From contig CAKSJU010000053.1 of the NCBI GenBank assembly GCA_934463455.1, positions 1 through 14,032 on the forward strand: a stretch of DNA of 14,032 nucleotides, given 5' to 3'. This DNA is from an uncultured Clostridia bacterium. Lineage in GTDB: Bacteria > Bacillota > Clostridia > UBA1381. A program made the position numbers and the translations under genes. The notes under the pieces were generated by a model. That model made no database searches. It had not been told where the DNA came from and saw nothing but the letters and a program-made list of their open reading frames with translations. Shown here one piece after another: positions 1 to 6,457 of this stretch (position 1 is the first letter of the stretch; the number at the start of each line of letters is the position of its first letter).

Positions 1-56
1 ACAAAAACTCTTATGGAGCCGTCGGTGCTTGTACCTCTTACCAATATATCTGACAT
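1..56 (-). CDS. hslO: Hsp33 redox-regulated chaperone, 5' end only (partial)
   Basis: Reading leftward from an ATG at 54-56, the first 18 codons give MSDILVRGTSTDGSIRVF, and the gene continues past the left edge. A strong GGAAGG ribosome binding site lies at 66-71, 9 bases ahead of the ATG. The opening (M-S-D-x-L-V-R-x-T, then a D/N-G-x-I/V-R turn) matches the N-terminus of Hsp33, a cytoplasmic holdase chaperone activated when its C-terminal zinc-binding cysteines are oxidised. Those cysteines would lie outside the window, so the call depends on the N-terminal pattern alone. The gene is transcribed in the same direction as the uronate operon but is separated from it by a terminator and about 350 bases. 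Confidence 0.6.
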   Translation of the reverse strand, partial: MSDILVRGTSTDGSIRVF

Positions 57-225
57 AATAGTATTCCTTCCTTTATACTAAAATACAAGGGGATGTAAAA
101 AAACTCCGGAACGCAAAAAGACATGTGTTACTTGGATAATATATTATAAAATAATCTAATTTTATAATTTTTGAAAAAAAACTCAAAATTTTCAATTTTT
201 ATTATATTAAAATGCCTTTTTGCTA

Positions 226-281
226 CGCCCTCACCAAACCGCTCGGAGTACCCGCGTACACCGTCGGGTTTGGTTTGGGCG
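226..281. repeat. Imperfect 56-base inverted repeat with symmetric mismatches
   Basis: The two 26-base arms fold on each other as CGCCC, then ACCAAACC, then CGG, then GTAC around a CCGC loop. Three symmetric unpaired patches interrupt the stem: TC opposite TT, GCT opposite TCG, and A opposite A. It is much more GC-rich than the flanking AT-rich DNA. A plus-strand run of six T lies about 10 bases beyond it (291-296). It could be a second terminator-like stem or a REP-like dispersed palindrome. Only this one copy is visible. The rest of 57-225 is AT-rich and shows nothing I can support. Confidence 0.5.
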
Positions 282-306
282 TTCCAAAGCTTTTTTCCTA
301 CCCCTC

Positions 307-352
307 AAAAAAGGAGCTGTTTAAAAAGCCAGTTGACTTTTTAAACAGCCCC
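307..352 (-). terminator. Rho-independent terminator of the uronate operon
   Basis: On the minus strand a 16-base stem (GGGGCTGTTTAAAAAG, with a complementary arm carrying one mismatch) closes an 8-base loop. Six T (307-312) follow directly. It lies about 60 bases downstream of the last operon gene. Its position, orientation and U-tract fit intrinsic termination of the leftward transcript. Confidence 0.8.
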
Positions 353-410
353 TTATGCTTTATTATATTATAGCATATATTTTTCAAAAAGAAAAGGCTT
401 TTGTAAAAAA

Positions 411-1265
411 TTATACTCCGCTGTATGCCGAAAAACCACCGTCAACGGGAACAACAACCCCGTTTACAAATCCCGATGCTTTTTCGTTTACCAGCCACAG
501 GAGGGTACCGATTAATTCTTCCGCTTCGCCGAATCTGCCCATCGGTGTCGCAGCGAGGATTTTTCCGGTTCTCGGTGTCGGAGTGCCGTCGGGATTAAAC
601 AGAAGTGCTCTGTTTTGGTCGGTGACAAAAAATCCGGGAGCAATGGCATTTACTCTTATTCCTACTTTCGAAAAATGTACCGCCAGCCACTCGGTAAAAT
701 TGGATACGGCAGCCTTAGCACCGCTGTATGCGGGAATTTTCGTAAGCGGTGTAAAGGCGTTCATAGAAGAAATATTTACAATAATTCCGCTTTTTTTCTC
801 TGCCATGTCTTTTGCAAAAACCTGTGTCGGCAAAAGTGTGCCGAGAAAATTCAAGTTAAATACAAAGCTTACGCCGTCCGGATCTAAATCAAAGAATGTT
901 GTTATATCTTTATTATCCTTTAAATCCTCATAATCAAGATATTCTTTTGTGGTTGTTCCTTTGGGATTATTGCCGCCCGCACCGTTAATTAATATATCGC
1001 ATGTGCCGAAATCGGACAGAATTTTTTCCCGTGCGGACTCGATTGATTTCTTGTCAAGTACGTTTGTTTCGTACCCTTTTGCCGTGCCGCCGGCAGCATT
1101 GATTTCGTCTGCAACTTTATTTGCCGCTTCAAGTCTTAAATCGAGAACGGCAATATTTGCTCCGCACTGTCCGAGAGCTTTTGCGAACATTCCGCACAAA
1201 ATGCCGCCGCCTCCGGTTATAATAATTGTTTTATTTTTTAAATCAAGTTCAAAAGGTAAATTCAT
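411..1265 (-). CDS. uxuB: D-mannonate oxidoreductase (fructuronate reductase), SDR type
   Basis: This cytoplasmic short-chain dehydrogenase of 284 residues should interconvert D-fructuronate and D-mannonate with NAD(P)H, the step before mannonate dehydratase. Seen: a Rossmann start with the glycine-rich TGGGG motif (residues 17-21), the NGAGG strand motif (94-98), and a catalytic triad of Ser167, Tyr180 and Lys184 (YSGAK). The opening MNLPFELDLKNK resembles Bacillus YjmF-type UxuB, not the long-chain E. coli UxuB. An earlier ATG at 1274 overlaps the uxuA stop, but it abuts the GAAAGG ribosome site (1275-1280). The ATG at 1265 has 9-base spacing, so I prefer it. It is the last gene of the operon, followed by a terminator. 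Another SDR substrate is possible, but adjacency to uxuA makes this unlikely. Confidence 0.88.
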   Translation of the reverse strand: MNLPFELDLKNKTIIITGGGGILCGMFAKALGQCGANIAVLDLRLEAANKVADEINAAGGTAKGYETNVLDKKSIESAREKILSDFGTCDILINGAGGNNPKGTTTKEYLDYEDLKDNKDITTFFDLDPDGVSFVFNLNFLGTLLPTQVFAKDMAEKKSGIIVNISSMNAFTPLTKIPAYSGAKAAVSNFTEWLAVHFSKVGIRVNAIAPGFFVTDQNRALLFNPDGTPTPRTGKILAATPMGRFGEAEELIGTLLWLVNEKASGFVNGVVVPVDGGFSAYSGV

Positions 1266-1270
1266 TTTTA

Positions 1271-2323
1271 TCATCCTTTCATTTTATCGATAGCTTCCCA
1301 TAAACCGCTTAAATATACTGCACCGAGAGCGCGGTCGTAAAGTCCGTAGCCGGGTCTGCCGCTCTCGCCCCAAATCATTCTTCCGTGGTCGGGGCGCATA
1401 TAGCCGTCAAATCCCACATCGTGATATGCTTTCATTATTTTGTACATATCGAGTGAGCCGTATTCCGACATATGACCCGATTCTTCAAAGCATTTATCAC
1501 CGGTTATTTTTATATTTCTCATATGAGCAAAATGTATTCTGTCGCCGAAAGCATATACCATATCCGCAATGTCGTTTTCGGGACTTACTCCGAGTGAGCC
1601 GCTGCACAGCGTCAGACCGTTGTATTTGCTGTCGTACAGCTTTAAAAAGCGTTCGATATTTTTTTTGTTTGTGATAATTCGCGGCAGACCGAAAATACTC
1701 CATGGGGGATCGTCCGGATGTATTGCCATTTTCACTTTAACCTCTTCGCATACCTTTATGACTTTGTCAAGAAAATATTTCAGGTTGTTCCATAAATCCT
1801 CCTCCGAAACATTTTTGTATTGCTCCAAAAGTGCTTTCATACCGTCTTTTGTATAGCTTGAATCCCAGCCGGGCAGTGATAAGTCACCTGTTAAAGGATT
1901 CATGTTTAAAACGGTATCGCGGTCATAGCTTAATGCGTTTGAGCCGTCGGGAAGAAGGTGTGCCAAGTCCGAACGAGTCCAATCGAATACCGGCATAAAA
2001 TTGTAGCATACGCAGTCAATTCCCGCTTTTGCAAGATTTCTTATTGTTTTGCAGTAGTTATCTATGTATTTGTCACGGTTGCCGCCGCCGAGCTTAATAT
2101 CCTCGTGAACGGGGACACTCTCTATTACGGAAAGCTCCAAGCCTGCCGCTTCAACTTCATTTTTTAGATTTATGATACTGTCCGAATCCCATGCTTCTCC
2201 TACCGGGATGTCGTAAATAGCTGATACTATTCCGGTGACGCCGGGAATTTGCTTTATTTTTTCCAATGTTACGGGGTCGTTTTTGCCGTACCATCTGAAG
2301 GTCATTTTCATATCATTATCCAT
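1271..2323 (-). CDS. uxuA: D-mannonate dehydratase
   Basis: The 350-residue enzyme dehydrates D-mannonate to 2-keto-3-deoxy-D-gluconate in hexuronate catabolism, in the cytoplasm with a divalent metal. Seen: the family opening MKMTFRWYG (from residue 5), CYNFMPVFDWTRSDL (106-120), AIHPDDPPWSIFGLPRI (200-216), LCSGSLG (239-245), HFAHMRN (264-270) and RPDHGRMIWGE (310-320). Probable metal ligands are His202, Cys240, His267 and Asp312, with His313 as a catalytic candidate (inferred from the family). The length matches the Firmicute form and is shorter than E. coli UxuA. The start at 2323 uses AGGAAAGG (2325-2332). A second start at 2311 (MKMTFRW) forms an ATGA overlap with the upstream dehydrogenase stop. 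No kdgK or kdgA follows, so the product must be processed by enzymes encoded elsewhere. Confidence 0.95.
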   Translation of the reverse strand: MDNDMKMTFRWYGKNDPVTLEKIKQIPGVTGIVSAIYDIPVGEAWDSDSIINLKNEVEAAGLELSVIESVPVHEDIKLGGGNRDKYIDNYCKTIRNLAKAGIDCVCYNFMPVFDWTRSDLAHLLPDGSNALSYDRDTVLNMNPLTGDLSLPGWDSSYTKDGMKALLEQYKNVSEEDLWNNLKYFLDKVIKVCEEVKVKMAIHPDDPPWSIFGLPRIITNKKNIERFLKLYDSKYNGLTLCSGSLGVSPENDIADMVYAFGDRIHFAHMRNIKITGDKCFEESGHMSEYGSLDMYKIMKAYHDVGFDGYMRPDHGRMIWGESGRPGYGLYDRALGAVYLSGLWEAIDKMKG

Positions 2324-3315
2324 TCCTTTCCTAAATTAAGTCCGTTTTTGTACATTGAAAGCATAACCTTTGCCGAATGAAGTCCGGAACGCAAATCAAT
2401 GTAGTCGTTTGTATTATTTTCCAAAGCCTTATAAAATTCGTCAATGACAACTTTGTGACCGCCGCCCCAGCATTTTTTGCCGTCAATTATCTGAACATCG
2501 CTTGAAATAATTTCAACATCATCGGTTATTCTATACAATTTGTTGTCAGCATAGCGCAAAGCGGCATGTTCAAAAAACATCTCAAGACGGAACGGCACGT
2601 CCAAAGGAAACGCATTTGTCGCATAAAAAACTGCCGTCGCGCCGTTTTTCAGTCTGAACAAAGCTTCTGCGGTATCTTCTACTTCTATGGAAGCAATCGA
2701 ATTATTGGAAATATTGGGTTTTATCTCGGTAATACCGCCGCCGAGCGTATCAATAAGGTCAATAAGGTGCATTGCCTGGTTGATTAATAAGCCGCCGCCC
2801 TCATATCTCCAACTGCCGCGCCACTTTGCCGAATCGTAATATTCTTTTGTTCTGTTCCATGTCATAAATCCGGTCATGCCTTTAAGCCTGCCGAGTGATT
2901 TATCGTTTTGAATAAGATAATTTAACTTTTTCACAGAGGTGTTTTTTCTGTTTTGCAGCATTATGCAAGCCTTTGCATTTGATTTTTCATAAATGTCTTT
3001 AAGCTCATCAAGTTCATTTAATGTCATTGCGGCAGGCTTTTCCAGTACAATATTTTTGCCGCTTAAAAGAGCTTTGACAGCCATATCCTTGTGCAGATAA
3101 TGCGGAGTGCAAATATGTATGCTGTCGATGCTTTTGTCGGAAAGCACACTATCAAAATCAGAATAAACCTTTGCACTGTAAAGCTTCGCGTATTTATCAG
3201 CGCGGTCTTTGTCTATATCACATACTGCATACACATTTGCATATTTTGTCTCCGATACAGCATGAGCATGAATGGGACCTATTGCTCCCAGACCGACTAT
3301 ACAGGCATTTTTCAT
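2308..3315 (-). CDS. Gfo/Idh/MocA family oxidoreductase (second copy in operon)
   Basis: This is a 335-residue NAD(P)-dependent sugar or cyclitol dehydrogenase. Seen: an N-terminal Rossmann fold with GLGAIG (residues 8-13), PHYLH (71-75), the catalytic-lysine motif EKP (92-94), and a substrate-domain motif GGGLLINQAMHLID (173-186) containing the conserved His183. Asn178 stands where many relatives have Asp; the same change occurs in the operon's other copy. WRGSWRYEGGG just before it closely resembles WRSTWKTEGGG of the other copy, so the two are probably distant duplicates. It overlaps uxuA by up to 16 bases, implying coupled translation. AAGG at 3326-3329 serves the ATG at 3315. The substrate is unknown; context suggests a uronic acid, its ketone, or a glycoside. 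Confidence 0.88.
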   Translation of the reverse strand: MKNACIVGLGAIGPIHAHAVSETKYANVYAVCDIDKDRADKYAKLYSAKVYSDFDSVLSDKSIDSIHICTPHYLHKDMAVKALLSGKNIVLEKPAAMTLNELDELKDIYEKSNAKACIMLQNRKNTSVKKLNYLIQNDKSLGRLKGMTGFMTWNRTKEYYDSAKWRGSWRYEGGGLLINQAMHLIDLIDTLGGGITEIKPNISNNSIASIEVEDTAEALFRLKNGATAVFYATNAFPLDVPFRLEMFFEHAALRYADNKLYRITDDVEIISSDVQIIDGKKCWGGGHKVVIDEFYKALENNTNDYIDLRSGLHSAKVMLSMYKNGLNLGKEWIMI

Positions 3316-3331
3316 TTTGCACCATCCTTTT

Positions 3332-4087
3332 TTATATAAATCCTTTTTCCGTAAGATACTTATAGCTTATTTCAAAACTGTCAAACGGATTTCCGGGGCA
3401 GGTATCCTGCTCAACCATGGCCCATTTGCTGCCTGCTTCTTCGGAGGCTTTAATTATTGCGTCCCAGTTAAGATTTCCGCTGCCGACTTCACATATTGTA
3501 ATGTTACCGTCTGTTATTGCTAAATCCTTATAGTGAATTACCGTTGCACGGCTGCCGAGTTTTTGTATGTATTCCGCAGGGTTAATTCCGGAATATGCAA
3601 GCCAGTAAACATCGACAATAAACTCAAAATTACCATGCTCAATCATATAATCCATTTTTGTCTGTCCGTTATCAAGCTTTTCAAACTCAAATTGATGATT
3701 ATGGTATGCAAAGGAAATTCCGTTTTCCTTAAGCTTTATCGTAATTTCGTTAAGCTTGTCAATATAAGGCTTAAAATTCGAAACTGTTTTTGCCGGTGTT
3801 ACGAGGGATCCCAATCCTGCGATAGTGCAGCCGAGTTTTTTGTGAAAATCAATCATTTCATCAATGCGATTAACATAATCATCGTAGGATTTATGTGTAC
3901 AAATTATTTCTTCGCCGTATTTTTCACAGATTTTTCTCATTTCGGTTGGGTCGATATCGCCTGTTGCCGATATTTGCACGGTTTTATAACCTATATCTCT
4001 TACTTTTTTGATTGTTTCTTCGAAATCTTCGATATTTTGAGTGAAGTCACGGACTGTATAAAGCTGAGCACCTATTCTTTTATCCAT
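3332..4087 (-). CDS. Sugar phosphate isomerase/epimerase-like TIM-barrel protein
   Basis: This 251-residue protein belongs to the xylose isomerase-like / AP endonuclease 2 superfamily. Seen: the opening IGAQLYTVRD (5-14), the metal and substrate motifs YHNHQFEFE (128-136), VDVYW (158-162), HYKD (185-188), GSGNLNW (202-208) and VEQD (225-228). His129/His131, Asp159, His185 and Glu226 are the likely metal-site or proton-transfer residues. Known relatives include sugar epimerases, inosose dehydratases, hydroxypyruvate isomerases and keto-glycoside lyases, so the exact reaction is open. No signal peptide is visible, so it is probably cytoplasmic. It has a strong GGAGG site (4096-4100, 8-base spacing) and sits between the two Gfo/Idh/MocA genes, which suggests it acts on their keto product (inference). 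Confidence 0.86.
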   Translation of the reverse strand: MDKRIGAQLYTVRDFTQNIEDFEETIKKVRDIGYKTVQISATGDIDPTEMRKICEKYGEEIICTHKSYDDYVNRIDEMIDFHKKLGCTIAGLGSLVTPAKTVSNFKPYIDKLNEITIKLKENGISFAYHNHQFEFEKLDNGQTKMDYMIEHGNFEFIVDVYWLAYSGINPAEYIQKLGSRATVIHYKDLAITDGNITICEVGSGNLNWDAIIKASEEAGSKWAMVEQDTCPGNPFDSFEISYKYLTEKGFI

Positions 4088-4102
4088 TTTTTCATCCTCC
4101 TA

Positions 4103-5263
4103 TTAATAAGTATCCGAAACATCGACTGTAGTGCTTGCCTCTTTTTTAACAACAGTGGATTTATCTATTCTTTCTTTAAGCAGCTTGTAAAATTCCTCGT
4201 CGGGGAAGTTTTTGACATCTGCCCAACCGCCTGTCCAAGCACTGTAGTGAATTGCATTTGATATGGTTAAACCGTTAATGCCCTCATATCCCGGAGCCAG
4301 CAGCTTGCTGCCGGTAAGAATTGCATTTGTAAAGTTCTTTAAAATTCCGACATGCTGCTCGCCGCCGTCGGACGCAACGGGAATTTCACAGTTCCAACAC
4401 TCCGGAGCTCCGAACGGAATTGTATTTGTTTTGTTAAATTCTCTTTCGGAAACAACATTGCGTCTGAATTTAATTTGATTGTTTTCGACCGTAACGGTAC
4501 CCATATCGCAGGAAATTTCAAGTCGGTTTGTTCCCGGAGCTTCACCGGTAGAGGTGATGTATACACCGGTCATTCCGTTGTCGTATTGCATAAATGCGGT
4601 AACATCGTCTTCTACTTCAATGTCGTAGTATTTTCCGAATGATACATGCGACATGATTTTTGAGGGCATTCCGAACATCCATTGCCACAAATCAAGCTGA
4701 TGCGGATTTTGGTTTATCAAAGCACCGCCGCCCTCGGTTTTCCATGTGGAACGCCAGGTACAGCTGTCATGATATGCCTGCGGTCTGTACCAATCGGTGA
4801 TTATCCATGCAACTCTTTTTATGCTGCCCAATGACCCGTTTTGGATAAGCTCTCTTAATTTTTTGTATACAGGGTTGGTACGCTGGTTGTACATGATACC
4901 AAATATTTTTCCGCTTTTCTCGGCAGCCTCATTCATTTCTTTAACCTGTGCCGTATATACTCCGGCAGGTTTTTCGGTAAGAACATGAAGTCCTTTTTCA
5001 AAAGCTTTTTTTGCGATGGGAGGATGAAAATAATGCGGGGTTGCAATTAAAATTGCATCGCAAAGACCGCTTTCTATTATTTCATCCGAATTTTCAAATA
5101 TTTTAATATTCGGATATTTTTCGCTGAGTTTTTTTCTTTTTTCGGGGTCAATGTCGCACAGAGCACCGATTTCAAGATTAGGTACTTTTCCGCTTGTAAT
5201 ATTGATAACATGCTGAGTGCCCATGTTTCCGATTCCTATAATTCCTATTTTTACTTTATCCAT
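4103..5263 (-). CDS. Gfo/Idh/MocA family oxidoreductase (first copy in operon)
   Basis: This 386-residue dehydrogenase has a Rossmann nucleotide-binding motif GIGNMG (residues 10-15), TPHYFH (75-80), catalytic EKPAG (97-101), WRSTWKTEGGG (160-170) and the active-site helix ALINQNPHQLD (171-181) with His178. The family oxidises a sugar, sugar-acid or inositol hydroxyl using NAD(P), often at C3. The C-terminal tail after about residue 330 has no counterpart in the shorter sister protein and includes a tryptophan-rich WTGGWADV stretch. The start at 5263 uses AAGGTGG with about 9-base spacing. It begins 1 base after the stop of the upstream isomerase, so both should be made together. The substrate is unknown. 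The pairing with a TIM-barrel protein resembles known oxidoreductase/isomerase or keto-glycoside modules. Confidence 0.88.
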   Translation of the reverse strand: MDKVKIGIIGIGNMGTQHVINITSGKVPNLEIGALCDIDPEKRKKLSEKYPNIKIFENSDEIIESGLCDAILIATPHYFHPPIAKKAFEKGLHVLTEKPAGVYTAQVKEMNEAAEKSGKIFGIMYNQRTNPVYKKLRELIQNGSLGSIKRVAWIITDWYRPQAYHDSCTWRSTWKTEGGGALINQNPHQLDLWQWMFGMPSKIMSHVSFGKYYDIEVEDDVTAFMQYDNGMTGVYITSTGEAPGTNRLEISCDMGTVTVENNQIKFRRNVVSEREFNKTNTIPFGAPECWNCEIPVASDGGEQHVGILKNFTNAILTGSKLLAPGYEGINGLTISNAIHYSAWTGGWADVKNFPDEEFYKLLKERIDKSTVVKKEASTTVDVSDTY

Positions 5264-5264
5264 T

Positions 5265-6119
5265 TTATTTTACCACCTTATCCAATATTTTTTTAAGACT
5301 TTCATACGCAAGTGTAAATTTTTCGGGTGTGCTTTTTGCCAAATTCAGCATTTTATCGTCAAGCTCAAGATTTGCAAGACCGTTAAAGCTTCCGAGGTGA
5401 GGCTCAAGGCTTAAAAAGCCTTCATAGCCGGAGGCGTAAAGATCGGAAATAATATTCTCAACTCCGCCGATACCGTAGCCCGCGGGAACGACATCGCCGT
5501 TTTCAAGAGCATCCTTTATGTGCATATATACGATATGCTCTTTGAGCATGTTAAATGCCTTGGGATATACGTCCTCACCGCATTGAACAAAATTTGCCGG
5601 GTCGAAAACACCTTTTAATGCGGGAGATTTTACCGTTTCGAAAATATCAAGACATCTTGAGGCAATGTCGCCGTAGATTTCTTTTTCGTTTTCGTGCAGA
5701 AGTATAACATTTTCTTCTTCGGCAAGCTCGCACATTTTTTTCATTCTTGACATGACCTCATCGCGGTATTTTGCGGGGTCTTCGTCTTTCGGGATGAAAA
5801 AGCTGAAGATACGTATGTATTTTGTATCAAGTTTTTTTGCAATATAAATTACTCTTTTGAGCTTTTCAAGGTGAGGCTCAAACGGGTCGTTTATACCGAT
5901 TTTTCCTATCGGGGAGCCTATAGACGATACTTTTATACCATATTTTTTCATATTTTGTTTCAGTTCGTCAAGCTGTGTGTCGTCAATATCGGAAATATTG
6001 ACGCCATTTATTCCTCTGGGCTCAAAATAGGAAATACCGAGTTTGTTTAAATGTTCGAATTGAACGACGATTTTCTCGTCTATTTCATCCGAAAATCCGC
6101 TTAAAGTAAATTTTGACAT
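5265..6119 (-). CDS. Sugar phosphate isomerase/epimerase-like TIM-barrel protein (operon's first gene)
   Basis: This 284-residue protein is in the xylose isomerase-like TIM-barrel superfamily. Seen: the opening SGFSDEID (7-14), LLHENEKEIYGD (140-151) with His142/Glu143, GVFDPANF (170-177) with Asp173, MHIKDA (199-204) with His200/Lys202, and the C-terminal acidic SLEPH (237-241) with Glu239. Glu143, Asp173, His200 and Glu239 form a plausible metal tetrad of the epimerase type. An upstream ATG at 6176 would add 19 residues, but the ATG at 6119 has GGAG at the correct 7-base spacing and begins at the conserved region, so it is chosen. It is the promoter-proximal gene of the six-gene uronate operon. 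It shares only the fold-level pattern with the second TIM-barrel gene, so the two likely do different steps. Confidence 0.86.
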   Translation of the reverse strand: MSKFTLSGFSDEIDEKIVVQFEHLNKLGISYFEPRGINGVNISDIDDTQLDELKQNMKKYGIKVSSIGSPIGKIGINDPFEPHLEKLKRVIYIAKKLDTKYIRIFSFFIPKDEDPAKYRDEVMSRMKKMCELAEEENVILLHENEKEIYGDIASRCLDIFETVKSPALKGVFDPANFVQCGEDVYPKAFNMLKEHIVYMHIKDALENGDVVPAGYGIGGVENIISDLYASGYEGFLSLEPHLGSFNGLANLELDDKMLNLAKSTPEKFTLAYESLKKILDKVVK

Positions 6120-6178
6120 AGTAATTCTCCGTTTCCGTTGCCTGAGTATATTGAAAGCAACATTATTTTTATACAATT

Positions 6179-6200
6179 ATTTTATCATATGAAATAAAAT
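6179..6200. promoter_or_regulatory. Inverted repeat in the divergent promoter region, possible operator
   Basis: Arms ATTTTAT and ATAAAAT flank CATATGAA between the uronate operon start and the regulator gene. The site is placed where a divergent AraC-type regulator could bind. The region is very AT-rich, so chance symmetry is a real possibility. I see no convincing promoter for the leftward operon here. Confidence 0.25.
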
Positions 6201-6227
6201 TTCACTATGTTTATATTGCCGAAAACA

Positions 6228-6256
6228 TTGCAAATATTGCTTTATTATGGTATAAT
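6228..6256 (+). promoter_or_regulatory. Sigma-A-type promoter toward the AraC regulator
   Basis: TTGCAA (6228-6233) and a perfect TATAAT (6251-6256) are separated by exactly 17 bases. A start near 6263 would give a leader of about 195 bases before the regulator gene, running through the hairpins and direct repeats described separately. Confidence 0.55.
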
Positions 6257-6295
6257 AAGTGCAGGAAGCCTTGCGAGCAAGTCTTTACAGCTGCG
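6247..6295 (+). repeat. 49-bp direct repeat, copy 1
   Basis: It begins ATGGTATAATAAG and ends TTTACAGCTGCG, and it matches copy 2 at 46 of 49 positions by eye. It includes a TATAAT box and the self-complementary CCTTGCGAGCAAG. An outer pair, GTGCAGG (6259-6265) and CCTGCAC (6314-6320), encloses three small hairpins: CTTGC/GCAAG, ACAGC/GCTGT and TATGC/GCATA. The result is a cloverleaf-like fold. Confidence 0.8.
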
Positions 6296-6364
6296 CTGTC
6301 TATGCTGCGCATACCTGCACAATTGTATCATTTCATAAAAATACCCTTGCGAGCAAGTATTTTT
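6263..6364 (+). ncRNA. Candidate short structured leader or small RNA
   Basis: A predicted transcript from the 6228-6256 promoter would pass through three hairpins (6270-6281, 6287-6299, 6301-6313). It could end at the stem at 6337-6364, giving about 100 bases. No known RNA family is recognised. It could equally be an attenuating leader of the AraC gene or a non-transcribed repeat element. The call rests only on promoter spacing and hairpins seen by eye. Confidence 0.25.
6337..6364. terminator. Terminator-like hairpin between the two direct repeats
   Basis: AAAAATA pairs with TATTTTT and CTTGC with GCAAG, with a CC bulge and a tight GA centre. The plus strand ends in five T. It reuses the 13-base CCTTGCGAGCAAG found in copy 1 (6269-6281). 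Because the A-run gives a U-tract on the other strand, it might work in both directions. Confidence 0.4.
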
Positions 6365-6368
6365 ACTC

Positions 6369-6417
6369 ATGGTATAATAAGTACAGGAAGCCTTACAAGC
6401 AAGTCTTTACAGCTGCG
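6369..6417 (+). repeat. 49-bp direct repeat, copy 2
   Basis: This second copy starts 122 bases after copy 1 and differs by G-to-A changes at three positions. It has its own TATAAT (6373-6378), though no good -35 box lies 17 bases upstream. Two of the changes weaken the CTTGC/GCAAG hairpin. ACAAGCAA inside it can pair instead with TTGCTTGT (6419-6426), so this copy folds differently. It lies just ahead of the regulator's ribosome site. Confidence 0.8.
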
Positions 6418-6457
6418 GTTGCTTGTACAGAATAGGAAATAAAAAAGGGTATCAGGA

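Noticed and set aside
72..99. TTTACA-16-TATAAA promoter-like pair on the minus strand ahead of the hslO-like gene
   Set aside because: The -10 box abuts the ribosome binding site at 66-71, so the transcript start would fall at or after that site. The gene's real promoter is not evident.
355..933. Long plus-strand reading frame opposite uxuB
   Set aside because: It is the mirror of the clear SDR gene, lacks domain motifs, and begins in the operon's terminator region.
6120..6176. 19-codon N-terminal extension of the first isomerase gene
   Set aside because: The extension lacks a ribosome site and conserved residues; the ATG at 6119 has GGAG at 7-base spacing.
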